Notes under the pieces: model-generated
Databases searched by the model: none
What the model was told of the DNA's origin: nothing
The model's input: only the letters and a program-made list of their open reading frames with translations
Position numbers and translations under genes: made by a program
Shown: piece after piece, positions 17,608 through 25,613 of the stretch
Position numbering within the stretch: the stretch's first letter is position 1
Layout of the letters: each line of letters opens with the position of its first letter
Assembly: GCA_005884575.1 (NCBI GenBank)
Contig: VAWW01000055.1
Coordinates: 41,378 to 105,377, forward strand
Origin: Actinomycetota bacterium
GTDB taxonomy: Bacteria > Actinomycetota > Thermoleophilia > Gaiellales > Gaiellaceae
Direction: 5' to 3'
Length of the DNA stretch: 64,000 nucleotides

Positions 17608-17641
17608 GCCACCGACTCGCATAAAGCACGTGAAAACGGTC

Positions 17642-17658
17642 GTGTCCGAAACGGACAC
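17642..17658. promoter_or_regulatory. Perfect palindrome GTGTCCG-AAA-CGGACAC, possible operator
   Basis: Seven-base arms surround AAA, 34 bases after the histidine kinase stop and 40 bases before the LexA-type palindrome. There is no T-run, so a terminator is unlikely. A dimeric repressor site fits better, but the binder is unknown. Confidence 0.45.
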
Positions 17659-17679
17659 TTTCGGCGACACGGCGAAGGA

Positions 17680-17695
17680 TGGAACATATGTTCGA
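17680..17695. promoter_or_regulatory. LexA (SOS) box-like palindrome
   Basis: TGGAACATATGTTCGA contains the perfect 12-bp palindrome GAACATATGTTC (17682-17693). The Gram-positive and mycobacterial LexA box is CGAACNNNNGTTCG/TCGAACNNNNGTTCGA, so only one flanking base differs. The next clear gene is htrA, about 130 bp downstream. A short ORF from ATG 17679 overlaps the box and stops at TGA 17748-17750; in the same frame it continues as RRLHKANELLAERPHPR to TAG at 17802. Confidence 0.55.
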
Positions 17696-17824
17696 TGGAT
17701 TGACGAATCGACATGCGTTGGCGGCGTTGGACGGAGCTACGGCCGTATGACGGCGTCTCCACAAAGCCAACGAACTCCTGGCCGAGCGGCCGCATCCGCG
17801 CTAGCTACAGTGGCTCGGGCGCCG

Positions 17825-19039
17825 ATGCGCTCGTCCTTCCTCCCTGTCTCGCTCGTCTCTGCCGTCGCCGGCGCCGCTCTCGTCCTCGGGGTGGGCGCAG
17901 CCTTCGGGCTCTTCGACCGCAGCACCTCGAAGACGGTCGTCGTCGCGCCGCAGCCGCAGCCCGCGGCCAGCACGCCCGCGACCGCGCGCTCGACTGCGCC
18001 TCTGCCGGCGACCTTCGACGCGGCGCGGATCTACGCGCGGCGCTCGCCGGGCGTCGTAACGATCTTCTCCTACTTCGGCACCGACCCGAATGCCGACGCT
18101 GCGCAGGGCTCGGGCTTCGTCGTCTCTAGCGAGGGCGCGATCCTCACGGACGCGCACGTGATCACGAACGCCGGCTCGACCGTCGCGGGCCAGTCGGTCA
18201 CGCCGGCCGACTCGATCTACGTCGAGTTCGGCGACCACGACCGGATCCCCGCTCGTATCGTCGGCTGGGACGTCTTCGACGACGTCGGCGTGCTGAAGGT
18301 CGATCCGAACGCGCACCCGCTCACCGTTGTCCTGCTCGGCAACTCCTCGACTGTCGCCGTCGGCGAGCCCGTGGCGGCGATCGGGAGCCCGCTCGGCAAC
18401 GAGAACTCGCTCGCCGTGGGCGTTGTCTCCGCGATCGGCCGCTCGATCCAGTCGCTCACCTCGCGCTACCAGCTGATCGACGCGATCCAGACCGACGCCG
18501 CGATCACCCACGGCAACTCCGGCGGCCCGCTCTTCGACTCGCGCGGCCGCGTGATCGGGATCAACGCGCAGATTCGGAGCCAGGCCGGTTCCGGCAACGA
18601 CGCCGGTGTCGGCTTCGCGGTTCCGATTGACTCCGCGAAGCGCTCGATGAAGGAGCTGCTCGCCACGGGCCGGGTGCATTACGCGTACGTCGGGATCACG
18701 ACCGAGGACGTGACTCCTTCGCTCGCGCGGCATCTCGGACTCTCGGTCCGGCACGGCGCGCTCGTCGATGCCGCCACCCCTGGCGGACCCGGCGCGAATG
18801 CCGGTCTCCGCGGCGGGGACGAGACGATCCACTTCCAGGGCGCCACCGTTGTCAAGGGAGGCGACGTGATCACCGCGATCGACGGGATCCCGGTCGCGAG
18901 CGCCGACGATCTCGTCCGTGTTGTGAGCGAGCGGCTGCGTCCGGGCCAGGTCGCGACCTTCTCGATCGTCCGGGGCGGCAGTCGGAAGACGCTGCCCGTG
19001 AAGCTGACCGAGCGGCCGGGAAATCCGCACACTCCGTAG
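17825..19039 (+). CDS. HtrA/DegP-like serine protease with PDZ domain
   Basis: A 404-residue membrane-anchored trypsin-like protease for envelope protein quality control. Residues 7-29 form an N-terminal anchor, followed by a Pro/Ala linker. The triad is H111 (ILTDAHVITN), D153 (FDDVGVLKVD) and S232 (HGNSGGPL). A PDZ domain starts near residue 300 (TPGGPGANAGLRGGD) and ends at the C-terminus. ATG 17825 directly precedes the hydrophobic anchor; ATG 17747 would add 26 residues. A TACAGT hexamer lies 13 bases before ATG 17825. The upstream 200 bases carry a 17-bp palindrome and a LexA-like box, so stress or damage control is possible. Confidence 0.9.
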   Translation: MRSSFLPVSLVSAVAGAALVLGVGAAFGLFDRSTSKTVVVAPQPQPAASTPATARSTAPLPATFDAARIYARRSPGVVTIFSYFGTDPNADAAQGSGFVVSSEGAILTDAHVITNAGSTVAGQSVTPADSIYVEFGDHDRIPARIVGWDVFDDVGVLKVDPNAHPLTVVLLGNSSTVAVGEPVAAIGSPLGNENSLAVGVVSAIGRSIQSLTSRYQLIDAIQTDAAITHGNSGGPLFDSRGRVIGINAQIRSQAGSGNDAGVGFAVPIDSAKRSMKELLATGRVHYAYVGITTEDVTPSLARHLGLSVRHGALVDAATPGGPGANAGLRGGDETIHFQGATVVKGGDVITAIDGIPVASADDLVRVVSERLRPGQVATFSIVRGGSRKTLPVKLTERPGNPHTP

Positions 19040-19118
19040 TTCGGAGGTTCAGTAACTGGCTCGGCCGGGAATGAGCGTTGTGAGCATCCCCTTACAAGGG
19101 ATCGGTAGAAATCGGCGG

Positions 19119-19145
19119 GTTTACCCCGTCCAAACTCACGGTACG
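19119..19145 (+). promoter_or_regulatory. Possible sigma-B-type promoter of the RsbW-like gene
   Basis: GTTTAC (19119-19124) and GGTACG (19140-19145) are separated by 15 bases and end 7 bases before ATG 19153. This resembles the GTTT-N12-15-GGGTA pattern of SigB/SigF-type promoters. Anti-sigma kinases of this type are often autoregulated through such promoters. The interval 19040-19118 otherwise shows only a weak ATCCC/GGGAT repeat after htrA. Confidence 0.4.
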
Positions 19146-19152
19146 TATCCTC

Positions 19153-19617
19153 ATGGAGCCCTCCACCCCTAGCGGCGTGACCCGAGATCCGGGTGGCGGC
19201 GAGGCAAACGACGCGCGCGTCGTCCACCTGACGATCCCCGCGAAGGCGGAGTACATCACCCTCTGCCGGCTTGCCCTGACCGGCCTCGCCCGGGTGCGGC
19301 CGTTCACGGAGGAAGTGCTCGCAGACCTGAAGCTCGCGCTGACCGAGGCGGCGTCGAACTCGATCCGTCACGCCTACGGCAGGGACGAAGAAGGCCACGT
19401 CCAGATCGCATACGAGCTCCAACCGGATCGGATCGCGATCGAGGTCGTCGACGATGGCGAGGGCTTCGACCCGGCGCTCGAGGGGGAAACCGGCGGCGAC
19501 CTGACCGAGGGCGGTCTCGGGATCGCGATCATCCGCTCGATCGCCGACGAGTTCGAGCTCGCGTCGCGCCCCGGCGTTCGCGGCTCGCGCCTGCGCTTCG
19601 TCAAGGTTCTCGCCTAG
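19153..19617 (+). CDS. RsbW/SpoIIAB-like serine kinase (anti-sigma factor type ATPase)
   Basis: A 154-residue protein with one HATPase_c_2 domain. It has the N box LKLALTEAASNSIRHAYG near residue 60, the G1 box VVDDGEGFDP near 100 and the G2 segment GGLGIAIIRSIADEFE near 122. Proteins of this type bind and phosphorylate anti-sigma antagonists or hold stress sigma factors. No sigma factor or STAS antagonist gene is adjacent, so its partner must be elsewhere. The start ATG follows a possible SigB-type promoter by 7 bases. Confidence 0.87.
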   Translation: MEPSTPSGVTRDPGGGEANDARVVHLTIPAKAEYITLCRLALTGLARVRPFTEEVLADLKLALTEAASNSIRHAYGRDEEGHVQIAYELQPDRIAIEVVDDGEGFDPALEGETGGDLTEGGLGIAIIRSIADEFELASRPGVRGSRLRFVKVLA

Positions 19618-19681
19618 TAGCGACCGGGCCACCCGCTATGGTGCCGGGCGCCCAGAGGCCCCCGACCCCCGCGCCTTCTCG

Positions 19682-20962
19682 ATGCTCCAGTCCGTCAACG
19701 TCGGTCACAAATCGCTTGCCGATTACGCGACGATTGCGACGCGCGGTCTGATGGACGAGATCCTCCGGCTGGCGGAGCCGCTCGCGGGCAAGCGCGTCGT
19801 CCACCTGTCGGCGACGGCATTCGGGGGCGGCGTTGCCGAGATCAACTACACGCTGATCCCGCTGATGCAGAGCGCGGGGCTCGACACCGAGTGGCGCATC
19901 ATCCACGGGCAGGACGAGTTCTTCAACGTCACGAAGACGATCCACAACGCGCTGCAGGGCAACCCGCAGGGTCTGACGCCCGAGCAGATCGAGATCTTCG
20001 AGCGCTACCAGGCGCTGAACGCCAAAGAGATCGATCCGAACGAGTACGACTACATGATCGTCCACGACCCTCAGCCGGTCGGGATGATCGACCACTTCGC
20101 CGGCAGCACCGCGAAGTGGATCTGGCGTGGGCACATCGACTTCTCGACCCCTAACTGGGACGTCTTCAACGTCCTGCTGCCGTCGATCAAGCGCTACGAC
20201 GCGGTCATCTTCCACATGCACGAGTACGTGCCGAAGACCGACGGACTGCCGGAGTGCTACATCTGGCCGCCGGCGATCGACCCGCTCGCGCCGAAGAACA
20301 TGGCGCTCAGCGCGGAGGACGCGGCCTACATCGTCGACCAGTTCGGGATCGACGTCGAGCGTCCGATGTTGACGCAGGTGTCGCGCTTCGACCCGTGGAA
20401 GGATCCGCTCGGCGTCATCGACGCGTATCGGATCGTCAAGGAGTCGTATCCGGACGTGCAGCTCGCGCTCGTCGGCTCGATGGCGCACGATGACCCGGAG
20501 GGCTGGGACTTCTACAACCAGACGGTCGACTACGCCGCCGGCGATCCGGACATCTACATCCTCTCGAACCTGAACAACGTCGGCTCCGTCGAGGTGAACG
20601 CGTTCCAGGTGCACTCGGCCGCGGTGCTCCAGAAGTCGATCCGCGAGGGGTTCGGGCTGACGGTGTCGGAGGCGCTCTGGAAGTCGCGCCCGACGGTTGC
20701 CGGGAACGTCGGCGGGATCGTCACGCAGATCCAGGACGGCCAGACCGGCTGGCTCGTCGACTCGTCCGCCGAGTGCGCCGAGGCGTGCCTGGAGATCCTG
20801 GCCGATCCGGGCATGGCCCGCGACCGGGCCCGCGCGGGCAAGGAGTACGTGCGACGCCATTTCCTGACGCCGCGGCTGCTGCGCGACTGGCTCGTCCTCT
20901 TCAACCGGCTGATCGGAAACGAGACGGACGCCGAGATCGACACCGTCGCCGCGGCGCGCTGA
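19682..20962 (+). CDS. treT: Trehalose synthase TreT (GT4 family)
   Basis: A 426-residue GT4 glycosyltransferase of the TreT type, which reversibly makes trehalose from NDP-glucose and glucose. Diagnostic stretches are VVHLSATAFGGGVAEINYTL, WRIIHGQDEFFNVTK, WRGHIDFSTP and, in the nucleotide-sugar site, the KSIREGFGLTVSEALWKS motif. The length matches the family. It lies 37 bases upstream of a GT20 synthase, so two different trehalose routes sit side by side. A TATGGT hexamer about 40 bases before ATG may be the -10 element; this gene would then have a leader, unlike its neighbours. Confidence 0.9.
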   Translation: MLQSVNVGHKSLADYATIATRGLMDEILRLAEPLAGKRVVHLSATAFGGGVAEINYTLIPLMQSAGLDTEWRIIHGQDEFFNVTKTIHNALQGNPQGLTPEQIEIFERYQALNAKEIDPNEYDYMIVHDPQPVGMIDHFAGSTAKWIWRGHIDFSTPNWDVFNVLLPSIKRYDAVIFHMHEYVPKTDGLPECYIWPPAIDPLAPKNMALSAEDAAYIVDQFGIDVERPMLTQVSRFDPWKDPLGVIDAYRIVKESYPDVQLALVGSMAHDDPEGWDFYNQTVDYAAGDPDIYILSNLNNVGSVEVNAFQVHSAAVLQKSIREGFGLTVSEALWKSRPTVAGNVGGIVTQIQDGQTGWLVDSSAECAEACLEILADPGMARDRARAGKEYVRRHFLTPRLLRDWLVLFNRLIGNETDAEIDTVAAAR

Positions 20963-20999
20963 GTTTCCCGGCTCCCCGCCCGGGGACTAGGGTTGCGGG

Positions 21000-22466
21000 G
21001 TGAGCGGCCGACGCAAGCTGATCGTCGTCTCGAACCGCGGGCCCGTCGGCTACGGGCGGGCGCCGAACGGAGAGCGAATCGCGCGGCGGGGGGGCGGCGG
21101 GCTCGTGACGGCCCTGCGCAGCCTCGTCACGCACCACGACGTGACATGGATTGCGAGCGCGATGAGCGACGAGGATCGCGTCGTCGCGCAAGAGTCTCTC
21201 GAGGAGCCGATCGCGGAAATCGCCCGCGACGGGTCGCCGTACCGGCTGAAGCTCGTCGCACACGACCCGCTTGCGTACGACTGGTACTACAACGTCGTCG
21301 CAAACCCGACGCTCTGGTTCCTCCAGCACTACATGTGGGGACTGACGGAGTCGCCGAACCTCGATCTCGGCCTGCACCACGCCTGGTTCAACGGCTATGT
21401 CCCCGTCAACGAGACCTTCGCGACGGCGGTCGTCACGGAGCTCGAGCGGCAGCCCGACGCAGCGGTCTTCTTCCACGACTATCACCTCTATCTCGCGCCC
21501 CGCCTCGTGCGGCAGCGCGTCCCACACGCGCTGACGAGTCACTTCGTGCACGTCCCGTGGGCGCAGTCCGACTACTGGTCCGTGCTTCCCGACCACCTGC
21601 GCCGCGCCGTGCACGAGGGGCTGCTCGCGAACGACATCGTCGGCTTTCACACCGAGCGCTGGCGCCGCAACTTTCTCCGCACGTGCGAGGACATCCTGGG
21701 CGCGGACGTGGAGGACTGCTGCGTCACGTACGCGGGCCGGCGCACGCTCGTCACGAGCCATCCGATCGCGGTCGACGCGGACGAGTTCCACGAGCTGAAG
21801 GACACTGAGGCCGTCCTCGAGCAGGAACGCACCATCGCGGCCGCACGCCCCGAGTTCCTCGTCGTGCGCGTCGACCGGACCGATCCGTCGAAGAACGTCG
21901 TGCGCGGGTTCATGGCATTCGGCCTCTTCCTGCGCATGCACCCGGAGCTCCACGGGCGCGTGTCGATGCTCGCACTTCTCGATCCGTCGCGCCAGGACAT
22001 CCCCGAGTACGCGGAGTACCTCGCCGCGATCCAGCGCGAGGTGCGCGCGGTCAACGACCGGTTCCAGCGCGAGGGCTGGGTGCCCGTCGACCTGCAGATC
22101 GCAGACAACTTCGCGCAGTCGGTCGCCGCGTACAAGCAGTACGACGTGCTGCTGGTGAACTCCGTCTTCGACGGGCTGAACCTCGTGTCGAAGGAGGCGC
22201 CGCTCGTGAACGAGCGCGACGGCGTCGTCGTCCTCTCGGAGAACACCGGGTCGCACGAGGAGCTGCGCGACTGGGTGATCACCGTCAATCCGTTCGACAT
22301 CTTCGGGCAGGCGGAGGCGATTCACCGCGCGCTGACGATGGAGCCGGATGAGCGGCGGCGGCGTGCGCAGGCGATCGCCCGCCACGTCGAGGAGCACGAC
22401 CTCGAGGAGTGGATCGACGCGCAGCTCGGGGATCTCGACCGCATGGCTCCACAAACCCGACGCTAG
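21000..22466 (+). CDS. otsA: Alpha,alpha-trehalose-phosphate synthase (GT20)
   Basis: A 488-residue GT20 enzyme predicted to make trehalose 6-phosphate from NDP-glucose and glucose 6-phosphate. It has [11 protein letters not shown] with the GGLVTAL loop, [28 protein letters not shown], the donor-site [11 protein letters not shown] (Arg and Lys as in DRxDxxKG) and [11 protein letters not shown]. The partner phosphatase OtsB is not in the window. GTG 21000 lies 6 bases after TAGGGT, indicating leaderless initiation. The TAG stop codon also forms the first half of the -10 hexamer of the following gene. Confidence 0.87.
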   Translation: MSGRRKLIVVSNRGPVGYGRAPNGERIARRGGGGLVTALRSLVTHHDVTWIASAMSDEDRVVAQESLEEPIAEIARDGSPYRLKLVAHDPLAYDWYYNVVANPTLWFLQHYMWGLTESPNLDLGLHHAWFNGYVPVNETFATAVVTELERQPDAAVFFHDYHLYLAPRLVRQRVPHALTSHFVHVPWAQSDYWSVLPDHLRRAVHEGLLANDIVGFHTERWRRNFLRTCEDILGADVEDCCVTYAGRRTLVTSHPIAVDADEFHELKDTEAVLEQERTIAAARPEFLVVRVDRTDPSKNVVRGFMAFGLFLRMHPELHGRVSMLALLDPSRQDIPEYAEYLAAIQREVRAVNDRFQREGWVPVDLQIADNFAQSVAAYKQYDVLLVNSVFDGLNLVSKEAPLVNERDGVVVLSENTGSHEELRDWVITVNPFDIFGQAEAIHRALTMEPDERRRRAQAIARHVEEHDLEEWIDAQLGDLDRMAPQTRR

Positions 22467-22475
22467 GATCCGCCC

Positions 22476-23876
22476 ATGGCGGTCGCCGCCCCGGAGCAGC
22501 TCGAGCGCACCGATCCCGACGAGCTGTCCCGGCTCGTCGCCGACGCGCGGCGGGCGCAGCTCGCATGGCGCGACGTCTCCGCCGGCGACCGGGCACGGGT
22601 CTTGCGCGCCGCGGCGCGGGTGCTCCGTGCGCGGGCCGGCGAGATCGTTGCGACGATCGTCGCCGAGACGGGCAAGCCGCGGACCGAGGCGATCGCGCAC
22701 GACCTCTTCGCGGCGGTCGACCACGCGCGCTGGCTCGCGGCGAACGTCCCCCGGCTGCTGCGCGACGAGCGGATTCGCTTTCCGCAGCTTCACCTCCGCC
22801 TGAAGCGCGCGTGGCAGGTGTACGAGCCGATCGGCGTCGTCGGCGTGATCTCGCCGTGGAACGTCCCGCTCGGGATCCCGTTTACCTCCGTGGCAACTGC
22901 TGTCTGTACAGGCAACGGCGTCGTGCTCAAGCCGTCCGAGCTGACTCCCGCGAGCGGCGAGTGGATCCGCCGGGTGCTCGAGGAGGCGGGCGCGCCGGCC
23001 GGGCTCGTCCAGATCGCGCACGGCGAAGGCCCGGTCGGCGAGGCGCTCGTCGGCGACCCGGGGATCGGCAAGGTCTTTTTCACCGGCTCCGTACGTGTAG
23101 GTCGGCTCGTCGCGGCGGCCGCCGGTGCGCGCGGCTGCCCGGTCGTGCTCGAGCTCGGCGGCAGGGATCCGCTGCTCGTCTTCGCGGACGCGGATCTCGA
23201 GCGTGCCGTCGAGGGCGCGCTCTACGCGTCGTTCCTCAACGCGGGTCAGGCCTGCGTCAGTGCCGAGCGGATCTATGTCGAGCGGCCGGTCCACGACGAG
23301 TTCGCCGGGCGCCTGCGGTTGCGGGCCGCCGAGCTCGAGATCGGCCCGCCGATCGCACCCGCGCGGGTCGAGCCGTGGCAGCCGACGGTGCTCACGCACG
23401 CGCTTCCCGACGAGGAGATCTTCGGGCCGGTCGTCACCGTCGAGCCCTTCGAGGACGAGGACGACGCCGTGCGGCTCGCGAACGGCACGCGGTTCGGCCT
23501 CGCGGCGAGCGTCTGGACCCGCGACGCCGCAAAGGCGCGTCGCGTCGCCCGGCAGATCGAGGCCGGGACGGTCTGGGTCAACGACTTCGGCTACACGTTC
23601 ACGACCGGGCAGGCCGCCTGGGGCGGCGTGAAGGCATCTGGCTTCGGCCGGACGAGCGGCCGGCACGGGCTCTACGAGTGCGTCAACGTCAAGTTCGTCG
23701 ACGCGGACGCCGGCCGGCTGCGGCCGCCGTGGTGGTTTCCCTACGACGAGGTGACCGAGCGCGGGTTGCAGGCGACGCTGGACGTCATTTACGGCGAAGG
23801 GCTCGAGCGCGCACGCGCCGCGTGGCGCCACCGGCGCGAGCTCGCCCACGTTGTCCGACGGGCGCTGAACCGATGA
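22476..23876 (+). CDS. Aldehyde dehydrogenase family protein, shortened
   Basis: A 466-residue NAD(P)-dependent aldehyde dehydrogenase. The expected residues are present: Asn in SPWNVPLG, Glu in LELGG, Cys in [11 protein letters not shown] and Glu in EEIFGPV. Two points are odd. The usual lysine in LELGGK is arginine, and between LEIGPPIAP and [13 protein letters not shown] about 40 residues found in normal family members are missing without loss of frame. ATG 22476 is 6 bases after TAGGAT, whose TAG is the otsA stop. The end overlaps moaC (ATGA). The substrate is unknown. Confidence 0.87.
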   Translation: MAVAAPEQLERTDPDELSRLVADARRAQLAWRDVSAGDRARVLRAAARVLRARAGEIVATIVAETGKPRTEAIAHDLFAAVDHARWLAANVPRLLRDERIRFPQLHLRLKRAWQVYEPIGVVGVISPWNVPLGIPFTSVATAVCTGNGVVLKPSELTPASGEWIRRVLEEAGAPAGLVQIAHGEGPVGEALVGDPGIGKVFFTGSVRVGRLVAAAAGARGCPVVLELGGRDPLLVFADADLERAVEGALYASFLNAGQACVSAERIYVERPVHDEFAGRLRLRAAELEIGPPIAPARVEPWQPTVLTHALPDEEIFGPVVTVEPFEDEDDAVRLANGTRFGLAASVWTRDAAKARRVARQIEAGTVWVNDFGYTFTTGQAAWGGVKASGFGRTSGRHGLYECVNVKFVDADAGRLRPPWWFPYDEVTERGLQATLDVIYGEGLERARAAWRHRRELAHVVRRALNR

Positions 23877-24319
23877 CGGATCTGTCGCACGTCGACGAGA
23901 CCGGCGCCGTCCGCATGGTCGACGTCGGCGGCAAGCCGCTGTCGCGCCGCCGGGCCGTCGCGCGCGCCGAGGTGCGCATGGCCCCCGCAACCGCCGCCCG
24001 CCTTCGCGATCTGCCGAAGGGCGACGCGCTGACGACCGCGCAGCTCGCGGGGATCATGGCCGCGAAGCGGACGAGCGACCTGATCCCGCTCTGCCATCCG
24101 CTACCGCTCTCCCTCGTCGACGTGCAGCTCACCGTCGGCGAGTCGTCGGTCGAGATCACGGCGGTCGCGGAGACGACTGCGCAGACCGGCGTCGAGATGG
24201 AGGCGCTGACGGCGGCGTCCGTCGCAGCGCTCACGGTCTACGACATGGCGAAGGCGGTCGACAAGGAGATGGTCGTCGCCGAGGTCAGGCTGCTCGAGAA
24301 GACGAAGGCGGACCTCTGA
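23873..24319 (+). CDS. moaC: Cyclic pyranopterin monophosphate synthase MoaC
   Basis: MoaC completes the first step of molybdenum-cofactor synthesis together with MoaA. The 148-residue protein opens [19 protein letters not shown] and has the signature [13 protein letters not shown], the [17 protein letters not shown] loop and the terminal [15 protein letters not shown], all typical. ATG overlaps the aldehyde dehydrogenase stop by 4 bases. Its own stop is in CTGA with the probable CTG start of mog. Confidence 0.95.
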   Translation: MTDLSHVDETGAVRMVDVGGKPLSRRRAVARAEVRMAPATAARLRDLPKGDALTTAQLAGIMAAKRTSDLIPLCHPLPLSLVDVQLTVGESSVEITAVAETTAQTGVEMEALTAASVAALTVYDMAKAVDKEMVVAEVRLLEKTKADL

Positions 24320-24798
24320 AGGCGGCCGTGCTGACCGTCTCCGACGGCGTCGCCGAGGGGACGCGGGAGGACACGAGCGGCGACCTCCTCGCCGAGCTGC
24401 TCGCCGGCGAGGGGTTCGACGTCGAGCGGCGAGTCGTGCCCGACGACCGGGAGACGATCTGGGCCGCGATCTGCGAGCTCGCCGACCGGGCGCGGGTCGT
24501 TCTCACGACGGGCGGCACGGGCGTCGCTCCGCGTGACGTGACCCCCGAGGCGACTCGCGGCGCGCTCGACCGCGACGCACCCGGGATCGCCGAGGCGATC
24601 CGCGCCGACGCCCGGACGAAGACGCCGCACGGGCTGCTCTCCCGGGGGCTGGCCGGAGTTCGCGGGGACGCGTTGATCGTCAACCTCCCCGGCTCGCCGG
24701 GGGGCTGCCGCGACGGGTTCGAGGTGCTCCGCCCGGCCCTCCACCACGCGCTCGAGCTCCTCGCCGGCGAGCGCGACGTGCACCACGAGCAGACCTGA
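24316..24798 (+). CDS. mog: Molybdopterin adenylyltransferase (MogA/MoaB family)
   Basis: A 160-residue MogA/MoaB-type protein that adenylylates molybdopterin before MoeA acts. The family motifs are [38 protein letters not shown] and [11 protein letters not shown]. The first GTG (24328) would remove LKAA, part of the first beta strand. CTG 24316 overlaps the moaC stop as CTGA and yields [10 protein letters not shown], the usual opening, so CTG is preferred. The following 65 bases hold a GC-rich inverted repeat and no gene. Confidence 0.88.
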   Translation: MKAAVLTVSDGVAEGTREDTSGDLLAELLAGEGFDVERRVVPDDRETIWAAICELADRARVVLTTGGTGVAPRDVTPEATRGALDRDAPGIAEAIRADARTKTPHGLLSRGLAGVRGDALIVNLPGSPGGCRDGFEVLRPALHHALELLAGERDVHHEQT

Positions 24799-24863
24799 AG
24801 GCCCCGGCCGGTTCGGCAGCCGGCGCCCTAAGGTCAATCCCTCGAACGGCCGATAAGAGGGCC

Positions 24864-25613
24864 ATGACGGCCCACGCCTTCGACGAGCGCTACTTCAGTG
24901 GTGGCAGCAAGAGCAACTACCTCGACTACGGCTCCGTGGAGACCGCGATCGACATCGGCTTCATGCCCGTCGTCGCGCGCTACGCGGCCGTCGCGGGGGC
25001 AGGGAAGGAGCAGCCGCGGTCGCTCGACGTCGGCTGCGCGTACGGGTTCTACGTCCAGCGGCTGGCCCGTATGGGCTGGGACGCGCACGGCGTGGACATC
25101 TCCGAGTACGCCGTCGACCAGGGGCGCGCCCGCGGCATCGGCAGCCTCCACGTCGCACCGGCGAACCGGCTGCCGTTCCCGGCCGCCTCGTTCGACTTCG
25201 TCACGTCGATCGACGTCATCGAGCACGTCCCGTCCGAGGTCGGTCCGGCGATGGTGGCCGAGATCCACCGCGTCCTCTGCCCAGGCGGCCTCGCGTTCGT
25301 CGCGACGCCGAATTTCATCGACAACCCGTACTGGAACGTCTATCTGCCCGAGTTCGTCGACCCCGACGTGACCCACATCAACTACCAGTCCGCCGAGTCG
25401 ATCCGCCGCCTCTTCGCCACGTTCTCGCGATGCTCCATCTACGGGGACACGCCGTTTCGCGACCAGTTCCACGCCTGGGAGACCTCGGGGGTCGCACGAC
25501 ACCGGCTGGCGCGGGTGCCGCTCGTCGGCACGGCCATGTCGCATCTGGCGTGGAAGCTGCTCGGGCGCAGCATCGAATACTCCTCGTATCTCCATGCCGT
25601 CGCGATCAAGTAG
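24864..25613 (+). CDS. Class I SAM-dependent methyltransferase
   Basis: A 249-residue methyltransferase with the SAM motif LDVGCAYGFYVQRLAR (motif I variant GCAYG), the acidic GVDISEYAV loop and SIDVIEHVPSE, followed by VLCPGGLAFVATPN. It starts a run of surface-glycan genes and overlaps the flippase gene by 20 bases, so it probably methylates a sugar or a lipid-linked glycan. The exact acceptor cannot be read from the sequence. No clear -10 hexamer stands at the usual distance. Confidence 0.85.
   Translation: MTAHAFDERYFSGGSKSNYLDYGSVETAIDIGFMPVVARYAAVAGAGKEQPRSLDVGCAYGFYVQRLARMGWDAHGVDISEYAVDQGRARGIGSLHVAPANRLPFPAASFDFVTSIDVIEHVPSEVGPAMVAEIHRVLCPGGLAFVATPNFIDNPYWNVYLPEFVDPDVTHINYQSAESIRRLFATFSRCSIYGDTPFRDQFHAWETSGVARHRLARVPLVGTAMSHLAWKLLGRSIEYSSYLHAVAIK

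Noticed and set aside
17631..17646. parS-like site around CACGTGAAAA
   Set aside because: Only the right half resembles TGTTTCACGTGAAACA; the left half (ATAAAG) does not match. It is also 16 kb from parB. Not convincing.
17748..17750. In-frame TGA as a selenocysteine codon in the mini-ORF
   Set aside because: No SECIS-like hairpin directly after the TGA, and no selenoprotein family resemblance. A broken gene or chance open frame is simpler.
20901..23990. Minus-strand open frame of over 1000 codons opposite otsA and the aldehyde dehydrogenase
   Set aside because: Arg/Asp/Val-rich antisense frame produced by high GC at third positions. The plus-strand genes have clear families.
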